DNA from: an uncultured Bacteroidota bacterium
GTDB lineage: Bacteria; Bacteroidota; Bacteroidia; 2-12-FULL-35-15
Length of the DNA: 64,000 bases
Reading direction: 5' to 3'
NCBI GenBank assembly: GCA_903847205.1
Contig: CAINDA010000062.1
Location: forward strand, 62,001-126,000
Positions 8,618 through 16,912 of the stretch are shown here, one piece after another. A model generated the notes under the pieces. The model saw only the letters and a list, made by a program, of their open reading frames with translations. It was not told where the DNA came from and did no database searches. The position numbers and the translations under genes are program-made. Numbering within the stretch: the stretch's first letter is position 1; each line of letters starts with the position of its first letter.

Positions 8618-10057
8618 ATGAAACTATCAATTACAGCAACCGAAAAAGAATCAATTCTAAATGAACTTGGAAATGCGAATAAAGCATTCCAAAAAATTTA
8701 TCCCGGCGACAGGGCCGACAGACAGCCAGTGCATACAGTCTATGGCGGGGCTGATTTGTTTACTGCTGATTCAGCAGAAAAAATGGGACAGGCTGCAATG
8801 AAAACACTTTTGCACAATGCAGCAGATTTTGTTGAATTTGCTAAAGCCATTGAACTTCCTGGGCATGAGTCGCTGCCATCAGATGCTGCAGGAATAAAAA
8901 ATTTGATTAAAAAAATGGACGCAGCTTCGGAAGCCGATCGCAAAAAAGAAATGGCTTGGTTATCCTATACTACATACAATAAAGTAATTGAAAAATTAAA
9001 AACCGAAGCATTAGAAGATTTTAGAATTGATTTTGAAGACGGCTTCGGAAACCGTTCGTGGGAAGAAGAAGATGCAACTGCCGAGCAGGCTGCAAAGGAA
9101 GCTGCAAAGGGTATGAAAGCAGGCTCTTTACCGCCATTCATAGGAATACGCATTAAACCTTTTACCGAAGATTTGAAAGAACGCGGTGTTAGAACATTGG
9201 ATATTTTTCTGACCACTTTATCAGAAGAAACAAACGGTAAACTTCCTGAAAATTTTGTTGTAATGCTTCCGAAAGTTTCTATTCCTGAGCAGGTAAGTGC
9301 GTTGGTTAAATTGTTCGAAAAAATTGAAGCAAATACAAAAATCCCCAGCGGTGCTTTAAAAATGGAAATGATGGTGGAAACCACGCAGGCCGTAATTAAC
9401 AAGGACGGTGTGAATCCCCTGCGGTCGTTTGTTGAAGCCAGTAAGGGAAGAATGATAGCTACTGCCTTCGGCACTTATGACTATACTGCAGCCTGCAACA
9501 TCACAGCAAAGTATCAGGATATGGGCCATGCTGTCTGCGATTTTGCTCATCATTTTATGAAAGTTTCTTTAGGTGCAACCGGCATCTGGCTGTCTGACGG
9601 CGCTACCAATGTAATGCCGATAGGGCCACACAGAGGAAATAATCTTACACTTGAACAGGAAGCAGAAAATAAAACAGTAGTTCATCGCAGCTGGAAAAAG
9701 GCGTATGATCATACGCGCTATTCCTTGTGGAAAGGCTTATACCAGGGATGGGATTTGAATCCTGCACAATTTCCGATGCGTTATGCTGCAGTGTATTCTT
9801 TCTTTTTAGAAAGCTATGAAGATGCGGCAAAACGTTTAAGAGCATTTGTTGAAAAGGCTGCAAGGGCAACACTTACCGGTGATGTATTTGATGATGCAGC
9901 TACCGGTCAGGGACTGCTTAATTATTTTTTACGCGCAATGAACTGCGGTGCTATTTCTGCTGAAGATGTTACTGCAACCGGATTAACAATGGAAGAAATC
10001 AGGACACGCTCCTTCCTTAAAATTTTAGAAGCAAGACGAAAAAAATTAGCGGTTTAA
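8618..10057 (+). CDS. CitE/malate-synthase-like aldolase superfamily protein (DUF6986 type)
   Basis: 479 residues that look like the HpcH/HpaI-CitE fold with extensions. FRIDFEDGFGNR resembles the LDLEDxV loop of CitE, GIRIKPF the RVNP arginine strand, KMEMMVETTQAV the first metal-binding Glu, and ATAFGTYDYTA the FGxDDxT metal-binding Asp. The C-terminal 140 residues, including YQGWDLNPAQFPMRYAAVY, are longer than in CitE. Family knowledge: these folds join or split glyoxylate-type aldehydes with acyl-CoA or pyruvate-like donors. Its position directly after the urate genes suggests a role on the glyoxylate or ureidoglycolate product; that is inference. It could also be annotated simply as an aldolase or phosphoenolpyruvate kinase-like protein. 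Confidence 0.75.
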   Translation: MKLSITATEKESILNELGNANKAFQKIYPGDRADRQPVHTVYGGADLFTADSAEKMGQAAMKTLLHNAADFVEFAKAIELPGHESLPSDAAGIKNLIKKMDAASEADRKKEMAWLSYTTYNKVIEKLKTEALEDFRIDFEDGFGNRSWEEEDATAEQAAKEAAKGMKAGSLPPFIGIRIKPFTEDLKERGVRTLDIFLTTLSEETNGKLPENFVVMLPKVSIPEQVSALVKLFEKIEANTKIPSGALKMEMMVETTQAVINKDGVNPLRSFVEASKGRMIATAFGTYDYTAACNITAKYQDMGHAVCDFAHHFMKVSLGATGIWLSDGATNVMPIGPHRGNNLTLEQEAENKTVVHRSWKKAYDHTRYSLWKGLYQGWDLNPAQFPMRYAAVYSFFLESYEDAAKRLRAFVEKAARATLTGDVFDDAATGQGLLNYFLRAMNCGAISAEDVTATGLTMEEIRTRSFLKILEARRKKLAV

Positions 10058-10087
10058 AAATAATTCTCATTTAAAAATAATTCTCAT
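10054..10087 (+). repeat. Tandem 17-bp duplication at a gene end
   Basis: TTAAAAATAATTCTCAT occurs twice back to back at 10054-10070 and 10071-10087. The first copy overlaps the stop codon of the preceding gene. It lies just left of the insertion sequence remnant. Confidence 0.8.
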
Positions 10088-10101
10088 TTCATAAAACTTA
10101 A

Positions 10102-10984
10102 CATTAGTGGCCTATAAAAACAAGTTAAAGTTCTTTGACATATTGATAGATAGGAGGATTCAAGATGGAATAGCTCGGTGACGATTTGAATTCGCAGTTT
10201 GAATTATATATTCAATTATGAATCAAGGGAAATATGTAAAGCCAATGGCGGTATAAAGCTGCATACCTTTTATGCTGTCGCAACATCTATTCCCGCTTTT
10301 GTATATATCACACCAGCAAGCGTAAATGATGTTAATGCCCTTGATGTACTGTTGTATGAAGCTGGTGGCTATTTTATAATGGACAGAGGGTATATTGATT
10401 TTGAACGAATTTATATCATCCTCCAACACAAAGCATTTTTGGTTATCAGAGCTAAAAATAATTTTCAATTCAAGCGAATGTATTCGGCTAAGGTTGACAA
10501 ATCAACATGCGTCATGTGTGATCAAATAATACATCCTAGCGGCTTTTATCCATCTAAAGAGTAGACCGGCAAATTACGAAGAATATTTTTTTTGATACTG
10601 AACAACAAAGAACATTTGTCTTTATTACCAACAATGTTACACTCACCGCTCTTGATATTGCTAGGTTAAACAAGTATCGTTGGAAAGTAGAGTTATTCCT
10701 TAAGTGGATGAAACAAAATCTTAAAATAAAATCATTTTGGGGTACTTCTGAAAATGCAGTAAAAACACAAGTATATATTGCCATCATCGCATACACGCTG
10801 GTTGCAGTTATAAAAAGCAAACTTAAAACCAATCGCTCGCCTTACGAAATCTTACAGTTTTTTAGCACATCACTTTTTGACAAAACATAACTAAATCAAC
10901 TACTTCAAAGCCCGATCTCTTAAAATGTCAAAGAACCTAAATACAAACAACTGATAATCAATCTAATTTAATCGGGCACTTCTG
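10102..10984 (+). mobile_element. IS4-family insertion sequence remnant
   Basis: A degraded transposase (next entry) is bounded by imperfect inverted ends. The left end CATTAGTGGCCTATAAA (10102-10118) matches the reverse complement of the right end near 10967-10984 (CAGAAGTGCCCGATTAAA) at about 13 of 17 positions. A second internal inverted pair, GTTCTTTGACA at 10130-10140 and TGTCAAAGAAC at 10926-10936, is perfect over 11 bases. The remnant is about 880 bp. Restoring the missing part of the transposase would bring it to roughly 1.4 kb, which is normal for the family. No clear target duplication is visible at the ends. Confidence 0.75.
10218..10890 (+). pseudogene. IS4-family transposase, internally deleted and frameshifted
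   Basis: The start codon region at 10218 reads MNQGKYV, which I recall as the usual first residues of Bacteroidota IS4 transposases. The sequence then jumps to GGIKLHTFYAV at about 10246, losing around 170 codons including the first catalytic Asp. The remaining part keeps the second Asp in IMDRGYIDF. The C-terminal YRWKVELFLKWMKQNLKIKSF, with the third acidic residue, also survives. An in-frame TAG at 10562-10564 and a frame change in a run of eight T bases at 10586-10593 break the rest, and the last frame ends at 10890. It cannot make an active enzyme. Confidence 0.82.
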
Positions 10985-11079
10985 AATATTGACATTTTTT
11001 AAAAACTCATTTCAATTGGCATAAATTGAACTTTAACCTTTTTAACTTTAAACTTAAGTCTTAAACCTGAAACTTTTTT

Positions 11080-11108
11080 TTGATATAAAGCGGATTTTTC
11101 TACCTTTG
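11080..11108 (+). promoter_or_regulatory. Candidate promoter for the DUF177-rpmF-fatty acid cluster
   Basis: TTG at 11080-11082, an 18-base spacer, then TACCTTTG at 11101-11108 fit the Bacteroidota -33/-7 pattern TTG-N(17-23)-TAnnTTTG. The first ATG follows 26 bases later. Confidence 0.6.
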
Positions 11109-11134
11109 TCCTCCTTCTTTAAAAAGTATGTAAA

Positions 11135-11674
11135 ATGCAGACCCGAAAAGAATACATTATTCAGTTTGTTGGTTTAAGTGCAGGCACGCATTTATATGAT
11201 TTTAATATTGGTGAAAAGTTCTTTAAAAGTTTTGATTATTCTGAGATTAAACAAGCCTCAATTTTAGTGAAGCTTGCGCTTCTGAAGCAGTCAACAATGA
11301 TGGTGTTTCAGTTCGAAATCAGCGGAACGGTAAAAGCAGTGTGCGACCGCTGTGCAGCCGAATTTGATCTGCCCATAAGCGGTAACTACAAGTTGATTGT
11401 AAAAGTCGGAGGCAGTGAAACCGGCGATGAAGACGATGATATCATTACCATTGCAGCCAATGAACACGAACTTGATTTATCACAGTTCTTATACGAATAC
11501 ATTGCATTGTCTGTGCCGATTAAACGGGTTCACCCCGATAATTTGAAAGGTGAAAGTACTTGTGATAAAGAAATGTTAAAGAAATTAAATGACTTTTTGA
11601 TTGAAAATGAAAAAGAAGAAAAGTCTTCTGATGACCCGCGCTGGGACGATTTAAAAAACATTAATTTAAATTAA
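11135..11674 (+). CDS. DUF177 (YceD-like) protein
   Basis: 179 residues with the DUF177 core: a conserved AVCDRCAAEFDLPISG segment and an acidic stretch (GDEDDDIITI). It ends in the family tail with DPRWDDLKNI. Family knowledge: YceD/DUF177 is almost always encoded just before ribosomal protein L32, and in plants and bacteria it is linked to 23S rRNA processing or accumulation. Here rpmF begins 75 bases downstream, which supports the call. It is the first gene after the candidate promoter at 11080-11108. Confidence 0.9.
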   Translation: MQTRKEYIIQFVGLSAGTHLYDFNIGEKFFKSFDYSEIKQASILVKLALLKQSTMMVFQFEISGTVKAVCDRCAAEFDLPISGNYKLIVKVGGSETGDEDDDIITIAANEHELDLSQFLYEYIALSVPIKRVHPDNLKGESTCDKEMLKKLNDFLIENEKEEKSSDDPRWDDLKNINLN

Positions 11675-11748
11675 GACGTCTGAAATAAATAAACAATAGG
11701 TAACAAACAACTAAAAACAAATAATAAACAATTAAATAATAAACTAAA

Positions 11749-11934
11749 ATGCCACATCCAAAGCGAAAATTATCAAGATCTAGAAGAGACAGCCGTAGAG
11801 GTCAGGACAAAGCTGTAGCATCTACACTTTCAACATGCTCAAACTGCGGAGCACCAACATTGTACCACCGTGTATGCGGAGGCTGCGGTTATTACAAAGG
11901 CAAACTTGCAGTTGAGAAAAAAGTTTCGGCTTAA
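11749..11934 (+). CDS. rpmF: 50S ribosomal protein L32
   Basis: 61 residues beginning MPHPKRKLSRSRRDSRRG, the invariant basic start of bacterial L32. It has a zinc-binding set of cysteines in CSNCGAP and CGGCGYYKG. It belongs to the large ribosomal subunit. The keeping of all four cysteines indicates the zinc-binding form of L32. It lies between DUF177 and plsX, the usual order. Confidence 0.97.
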   Translation: MPHPKRKLSRSRRDSRRGQDKAVASTLSTCSNCGAPTLYHRVCGGCGYYKGKLAVEKKVSA

Positions 11935-12046
11935 TCTCAAGGCACTGTTTACAGGCTTAATCGTTAATTGGTATTTTCAATACAGCCAGGTAACATCTAA
12001 AACCTTATAACACCAGATAAATATATAACCATTAATTTTTTACTTT

Positions 12047-12985
12047 ATGAAAATTGGTATAGATATTATGGGCGGTGATTTCGCACCCGATGCAACTGTA
12101 TCCGGGGCTGTTTCAGCTTATAATGAATTACCCAAAGATGTTCGCCTTGTACTCATAGGCGATGAAAAAGTGATTGTTTCATGCCTTGCGAAGCATAACG
12201 CAGACCCTGGCAATTTCGATATTGTACATGCCTCTGAAGTAATTGGTATGGGTGAACATCCTACCAAAGCCTTTACACAGAAACCCAATTCTAGCATTAG
12301 CATTGGGTTTCATCTTTTAAAGGAGGGGAAAATAGACGGCTTTGCCAGCAACGGCAATACCGGCGCAATGCTGGTAGGCTCTATGTTTAGTGTAAAAACT
12401 ATCCCTGGTGTAATACGTCCATGCATCACAACTATACTGCCTAAAGAAAACGGCGGAGTGGGTTTAATACTCGATGTAGGTATTAATGCGGACTGCAAAC
12501 CAGATGTATTATACCAATTTGCAGTAATCGGCTCACTTTATGCAGAGCATGTTTACGGCATTAAAAACCCGAAAATCGGTTTATTAAATATTGGTGAAGA
12601 GCCCGAAAAAGGCAATCTTGTAGCTCAGGCTGCACATGGTTTAATGAAAGACAGCAGCGATTTTAATTTTATCGGCAACGTTGAAGGACGTGATGTTTTT
12701 ACCGATTTAGCCGATGTTATTGTCTGCGATGGGTTTACCGGCAATATTGTTTTAAAACAGGCGGAAGCATTTTATACCATGATCAGAAGAAGAGGTATAA
12801 AAGATGAATATTTCAACCGTTTCAACTATGAAAATTACGGAGGAACACCCGTATTGGGAATCAATTCAACAGTAATGATCGGTCACGGCATTTCTAATGA
12901 AACTGCCGTAAAAAATATGCTTCTTGTTACCAAAGATATAATTGAAGCAAAACTTTCTGATAAAATAAAATCTGCATTTCAATAA
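12047..12985 (+). CDS. plsX: Phosphate acyltransferase PlsX
   Basis: 312 residues starting KIGIDIMGGDFAPDATVSGA, the PlsX signature. Later conserved parts are SNGNTGAMLVGSMF, LLNIGEEPEKGN and VCDGFTGNIVLK. The enzyme makes acyl-phosphate from acyl-ACP for phospholipid synthesis. The stop codon shares one base with the fabH start (TAATG), so translation is probably coupled. Length and motifs are complete. Confidence 0.97.
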   Translation: MKIGIDIMGGDFAPDATVSGAVSAYNELPKDVRLVLIGDEKVIVSCLAKHNADPGNFDIVHASEVIGMGEHPTKAFTQKPNSSISIGFHLLKEGKIDGFASNGNTGAMLVGSMFSVKTIPGVIRPCITTILPKENGGVGLILDVGINADCKPDVLYQFAVIGSLYAEHVYGIKNPKIGLLNIGEEPEKGNLVAQAAHGLMKDSSDFNFIGNVEGRDVFTDLADVIVCDGFTGNIVLKQAEAFYTMIRRRGIKDEYFNRFNYENYGGTPVLGINSTVMIGHGISNETAVKNMLLVTKDIIEAKLSDKIKSAFQ

Positions 12986-13980
12986 TGACTAAAATAACTG
13001 CTGCTATTACCGCTGTTGCGGGTTATGTTCCCGAATTTATTCTGTCGAATACAGAACTCGAAAAAATGGTTCCTACAACTTCGCAATGGATTGAGGAACG
13101 CACAGGGATTAAAGAACGCAGAATATTGAAAGGCGAAGGCTTAGGCACTTCTGATATGTGCGTTCCTGCAGTTGAACTTCTCCTAAAAAAACGCGGTATC
13201 AGTGCTTTAGATATCGACATGATTATTGTGGGTACTGTTACACCTGATTTTGTTTTTCCTGCTACTTCCAATGTTATATGTGACAAAATAGGCGCTGTAA
13301 ATGCCTGGGGATTTGACTTAGCGGGTGGGTGCTCCAGCTTTCTTTACGCACTTGCAACAGGATCGCAGTTTATCGAAACCGGAAAATATAAAAAAGTTAT
13401 TGTTGTGGGCGGAGATAAAATGTCGTCAATAATGGATTATACCGATCGCTCTACCTGCATCATTTTCGGCGACGGAGCCGGGGCAGTTCTGCTGGAGCCG
13501 GATACAGAAGGGTTAGGACTTATTGATTCTATCTTAAAAGTTGACGGATCTGGCCGCAAGTACCTTCATCAAAAAGCCGGAGGTTCTGTAAAACCGCCCT
13601 CACACGAGAGTATTGATGCAAAAGAACATTACGTGTTTCAAGACGGACAGCCGGTTTTTAAAAGAGCCGTAGTATGCATGGCAGAAGTGTCGGCAGAAAT
13701 AATGGAAAAAAATAAATTGAAATCAGAAGATGTTGCATGGCTGGTGCCGCATCAGGCAAACAAACGCATAATAGACGCAACAGCACACAGAATGGGGCTT
13801 CCGCAGGAAAAAGTAATGTTGAATATTCAAAAATACGGCAATACTACTTCTGCAACAATCCCTCTTTGTTTATGGGATTATGAAAAACAAATGAAAAAAG
13901 GAGACAATATTATTATTTCCACTTTCGGCGCAGGCTTCACTTGGGGAGCAATTTATTTGAAATGGGCTTACAATAGTTGA
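12985..13980 (+). CDS. fabH: Beta-ketoacyl-ACP synthase III FabH
   Basis: 331 residues. The catalytic triad of the family is present: C116 in DLAGGCSSFLYAL, H256 in VPHQANKRI and N286 in KYGNTTSAT. It condenses acetyl-CoA or a branched starter with malonyl-ACP to begin fatty acid synthesis. It follows plsX with a one-base overlap and is followed 105 bases later by accB, so the cluster covers starter synthesis, elongation precursor supply and acyl transfer. Confidence 0.97.
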   Translation: MTKITAAITAVAGYVPEFILSNTELEKMVPTTSQWIEERTGIKERRILKGEGLGTSDMCVPAVELLLKKRGISALDIDMIIVGTVTPDFVFPATSNVICDKIGAVNAWGFDLAGGCSSFLYALATGSQFIETGKYKKVIVVGGDKMSSIMDYTDRSTCIIFGDGAGAVLLEPDTEGLGLIDSILKVDGSGRKYLHQKAGGSVKPPSHESIDAKEHYVFQDGQPVFKRAVVCMAEVSAEIMEKNKLKSEDVAWLVPHQANKRIIDATAHRMGLPQEKVMLNIQKYGNTTSATIPLCLWDYEKQMKKGDNIIISTFGAGFTWGAIYLKWAYNS

Positions 13981-14085
13981 AAGTTTGAAAGTTGAAGGTT
14001 ATAAAGTTTAGATTAGGCATTAAACCATCATAACAATATAGCAATTCAACAATTTAGCTTAAGAACAATTTAACAATATAAAAAG

Positions 14086-14586
14086 ATGAAATTAACCGAA
14101 ATTCAGGATTTAATAAAGTTCGTAGCAAAATCAGGCGTAAGCGAGGTTGAGTTAGAAACTAAAGATGTAAAAATTATTATTAAAACATCATCTTCAAAAA
14201 GTAAAGAACAGTTTTTTGTTCAAACTTCATCCCCCGCGCCTCTACAGACTAGTGCACCTGCACAGCATTATGAGGCACCAGTGGCAATAGAAGCAAAAGC
14301 TGCTGAAGTAAAAATGCCGGCAGCAATTGATACGGATGAATCAAAATATGTTACTGTTAAATCACCGATGGTTGGTACCTTCTACCGCTCTTCTGCGCCT
14401 GATAAACCTTTGTTTGTTAACGTAGGCGATGAAATTACTCCCGGAAAAGTTACCTGCATCATTGAAGCAATGAAACTATTCAATGAAATTGAATCGGAAA
14501 TCAAAGGTAAAATTGTAAAAGTATTGGTAAATGATGCTACTCCTGTTGAGTACGATCAGGCTTTGTTTTTAGTTGATCCTGCTTAA
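14086..14586 (+). CDS. accB: Biotin carboxyl carrier protein of acetyl-CoA carboxylase
   Basis: 166 residues. The N-terminal region (MKLTEIQDLIKFVAKSGVSE) is followed by a flexible Ala/Pro-rich linker (about 60-90). The biotinyl domain carries the attachment lysine K130 in EAMKLFNEIE. The SPMVGTFYRSSAP segment with its thumb-like loop marks AccB rather than another biotinyl protein. It works with AccC, encoded 94 bases downstream, to make malonyl-CoA. Confidence 0.97.
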   Translation: MKLTEIQDLIKFVAKSGVSEVELETKDVKIIIKTSSSKSKEQFFVQTSSPAPLQTSAPAQHYEAPVAIEAKAAEVKMPAAIDTDESKYVTVKSPMVGTFYRSSAPDKPLFVNVGDEITPGKVTCIIEAMKLFNEIESEIKGKIVKVLVNDATPVEYDQALFLVDPA

Positions 14587-14591
14587 ATTTC

Positions 14592-14669
14592 AGTTTAAAG
14601 TTTAAAGTTCAAAGTTCTATGCTGATTAAGCTTGGCACTTTCAAACTTTAAACTTTAAAACTTTAAACT
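14592..14669 (+). repeat. AAAGTTT-type inverted repeat between accB and accC
   Basis: The left arm at 14592-14616 is built of AGTTTAAAGTTTAAAGTT units. The right arm at 14636-14669 is built of the reverse units AACTTTAAACTTTAAA. Together they could fold into a long AT-rich hairpin in the accB-accC transcript. Related blocks lie at about 11025-11075 and 13975-14015. Confidence 0.6.
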
Positions 14670-14680
14670 CATTAAAAAAG

Positions 14681-16021
14681 ATGTTCAAAAAAATACTTGT
14701 AGCAAACAGGGGGGAAATAGCCTTACGCGTAATCCGCACTTGTAAAGAAATGGGAATTAAAACGGTTGCAGTTTATTCAAGCGCCGACAAAGATTCGTTA
14801 CATGTTAAATTTGCCGATGAGGCTGTATGTATAGGCCCTCCGCCAAGCAAAGATTCTTATTTAAATATTCCAAGTCTTATTTCCGCAGTGGAAATAACCG
14901 ATGCAGATGCAATACATCCCGGTTACGGTTTCTTATCTGAAAATGCAAAATTTTCGAAAATCTGCCAGGATAATAATATTAAATTTATTGGTGCTTCGCC
15001 CGAAATGATTAACTCCATGGGAGATAAAGCATCGGCAAAATCTACAATGATAGCTGCCGGAGTTCCCTGCGTTCCTGGTTCGGAAGGATTATTGGAAAGC
15101 TCTGATCATGCTAAAGAACTGGCTCCTGCAATAGGCTACCCTGTAATTATTAAGGCTACAGCTGGCGGAGGCGGAAGAGGTATGCGCATTGTCTGGAAAG
15201 AGGAAGATATGGAAGCGCTTTATGATTCAGCATTTAAAGAAGCTGAAGCGGCATTTGGCAACGGCGCAATGTATATGGAAAAATACATTGAAGAACCGCG
15301 ACATATCGAAATCCAAATTGTAGGCGACCGATACGGAAAAGCCTGCCACTTATCAGAAAGAGACTGCTCCATTCAAAGACGTCATCAAAAATTAGTGGAG
15401 GAAACACCCTCTCCGTTTATGACTCCGGAGCTGCGTGATGCAATGGGCGCCGCTGCAATTAAGGCTGCATTAGCTGTGAAATATGAAGGTGTAGGCACCG
15501 TAGAATTTTTGGTTGACAAGCACCGCAATTTCTTTTTCATGGAAATGAATACCCGCATACAGGTGGAACACCCCATTACTGAAGAAGTAATTAATTATGA
15601 CCTGATACGCGAACAGATATTAGTTGCCGCAGGTGTTCCTATTTCAGGAAAAAATTATTTTCCGCAGCTGCATGCAATAGAATGCCGTATCAATGCGGAA
15701 GATCCCTTTAACAATTTCCGTCCTTCCCCGGGAAGGATTGTAAACCTTCATACTCCCGGCGGACATGGTGTTCGCATTGATTCGCACATTTACGCGGGCT
15801 ATACCATTCCTCCTAATTACGACAGCCTTGTTGCAAAGCTTATTACTGTTGCGCAGACGCGTGAAGAGGCCATTGCGAAGATGCACCGTGCATTGAGTGA
15901 ATACGTAATTGAAGGTATAAAAACTACTATCCCTTTCCATTTAAAATTAATGAAAGACGAAGATTTTATCAAAGGAAACTATACAACTAAATTTTTGGAA
16001 AGTTTTGTTTTAACAGAATAG
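14681..16021 (+). CDS. accC: Acetyl-CoA carboxylase biotin carboxylase subunit
   Basis: 446 residues, the usual size. It starts [20 protein letters not shown] and keeps the ATP-grasp parts: the glycine-rich loop [12 protein letters not shown], the [13 protein letters not shown] stretch, and the catalytic [19 protein letters not shown]. It carboxylates biotin on AccB with ATP and bicarbonate. It is the last gene of the cluster; a hairpin terminator follows at 16043. Confidence 0.98.
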   Translation: MFKKILVANRGEIALRVIRTCKEMGIKTVAVYSSADKDSLHVKFADEAVCIGPPPSKDSYLNIPSLISAVEITDADAIHPGYGFLSENAKFSKICQDNNIKFIGASPEMINSMGDKASAKSTMIAAGVPCVPGSEGLLESSDHAKELAPAIGYPVIIKATAGGGGRGMRIVWKEEDMEALYDSAFKEAEAAFGNGAMYMEKYIEEPRHIEIQIVGDRYGKACHLSERDCSIQRRHQKLVEETPSPFMTPELRDAMGAAAIKAALAVKYEGVGTVEFLVDKHRNFFFMEMNTRIQVEHPITEEVINYDLIREQILVAAGVPISGKNYFPQLHAIECRINAEDPFNNFRPSPGRIVNLHTPGGHGVRIDSHIYAGYTIPPNYDSLVAKLITVAQTREEAIAKMHRALSEYVIEGIKTTIPFHLKLMKDEDFIKGNYTTKFLESFVLTE

Positions 16022-16042
16022 AAACGAATTTTTTCTAAAAAT

Positions 16043-16076
16043 AGAAACGGTTCTGAAATATTTTCAAACCGTTTTT
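16043..16076 (+). terminator. Terminator after accC
   Basis: The arms AAACGGTT (16045-16052) and AACCGTTT (16067-16074) pair. The stem can be lengthened with a few bulges towards the loop. T-rich sequence follows. Confidence 0.75.
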
Positions 16077-16109
16077 GTTTTTAGTTTAATCTTTAAAAAA
16101 AACAAAAAA

Positions 16110-16829
16110 ATGAAACAGATTTCATCCTTTTTATTAAAAGGAAATTACGATTATCCGGCATCCTTTCGGATCATTGAGATACTTGGTATTATTGCATTTA
16201 CTGTATTCTGTATTCTGCTGTATTTACAGCTGATCAGCCCATTTGGCCATACAATGCCTAACTGGTTAAGCCTTGCTTTAATTTCCCTCGTTCTGCTTGC
16301 GTATTTTACGGCTGATTTTATTTCAGGTTTTGTTCATTTTCTTGGAGATACTTTTGGAACTCCGGAAACCCCCGTCCTTGGCCCAGGATTTATTAAACCA
16401 TTTCGCGACCACCATACCGACCCTCAAGGTATTGTCCGCCATGATTGGATTGAGGTGAATGCAAGTAATTGTATTGTCTGCTTATTTATTCTAATCCCGG
16501 TTTATTTTTTTGTTCCTATACACACAAGTACTATCGGGTATCTTACTGCATTTTATTTAATGATGGTGGTGCTTTTTATTTTGTGCACCAATCAATTTCA
16601 CAAATGGGCTCACATGGAAAAACCTCCTGTTTTAATTGCAGCTCTGCAAAAGATGGGGCTCATTCTTCCCCCCGATCACCACAACGTTCATCACACAGCG
16701 CCAAACGATAAGTATTACTGCATCACCTGCGGCTGGATGAATTCATTTCTCTTTAAAATTCATTTTTTTGAATTTTCCGAAAAGGTGATAAGGAAAATAT
16801 TTCCAGACCGGACAAAGCGTAAGGCTTGA
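16110..16829 (+). CDS. CarF/TMEM189-family desaturase-like membrane protein
   Basis: 239 residues with four likely membrane helices and the histidine motifs of the CarF/TMEM189 (Kua, PEDS1) family. These are GFVHFLGDTFG, KPFRDHHTDPQGIVRHDWIE, NQFHKWAH and the C-terminal PPDHHNVHHTAPNDKYYCIT. Family knowledge: CarF and human TMEM189 are plasmanylethanolamine desaturases that introduce the vinyl-ether bond of plasmalogens using oxygen, and CarF is also needed for light signalling in Myxococcus. The motif set is complete, so enzyme activity is plausible. It follows the accC terminator by about 35 bases and probably has its own promoter. Confidence 0.85.
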   Translation: MKQISSFLLKGNYDYPASFRIIEILGIIAFTVFCILLYLQLISPFGHTMPNWLSLALISLVLLAYFTADFISGFVHFLGDTFGTPETPVLGPGFIKPFRDHHTDPQGIVRHDWIEVNASNCIVCLFILIPVYFFVPIHTSTIGYLTAFYLMMVVLFILCTNQFHKWAHMEKPPVLIAALQKMGLILPPDHHNVHHTAPNDKYYCITCGWMNSFLFKIHFFEFSEKVIRKIFPDRTKRKA

Positions 16830-16912
16830 TGTTACTGCAGGGTTTTATTCTGAAAAGAACACGGTTTAATTTTAAAGCTCCATTTAAGCCGGATTAACTA
16901 CTGAGTTTTATA

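Noticed and set aside
10199-10564. An intact 121-residue gene
   Set aside because: It is the middle part of a broken IS4 transposase, so it is listed within the pseudogene.
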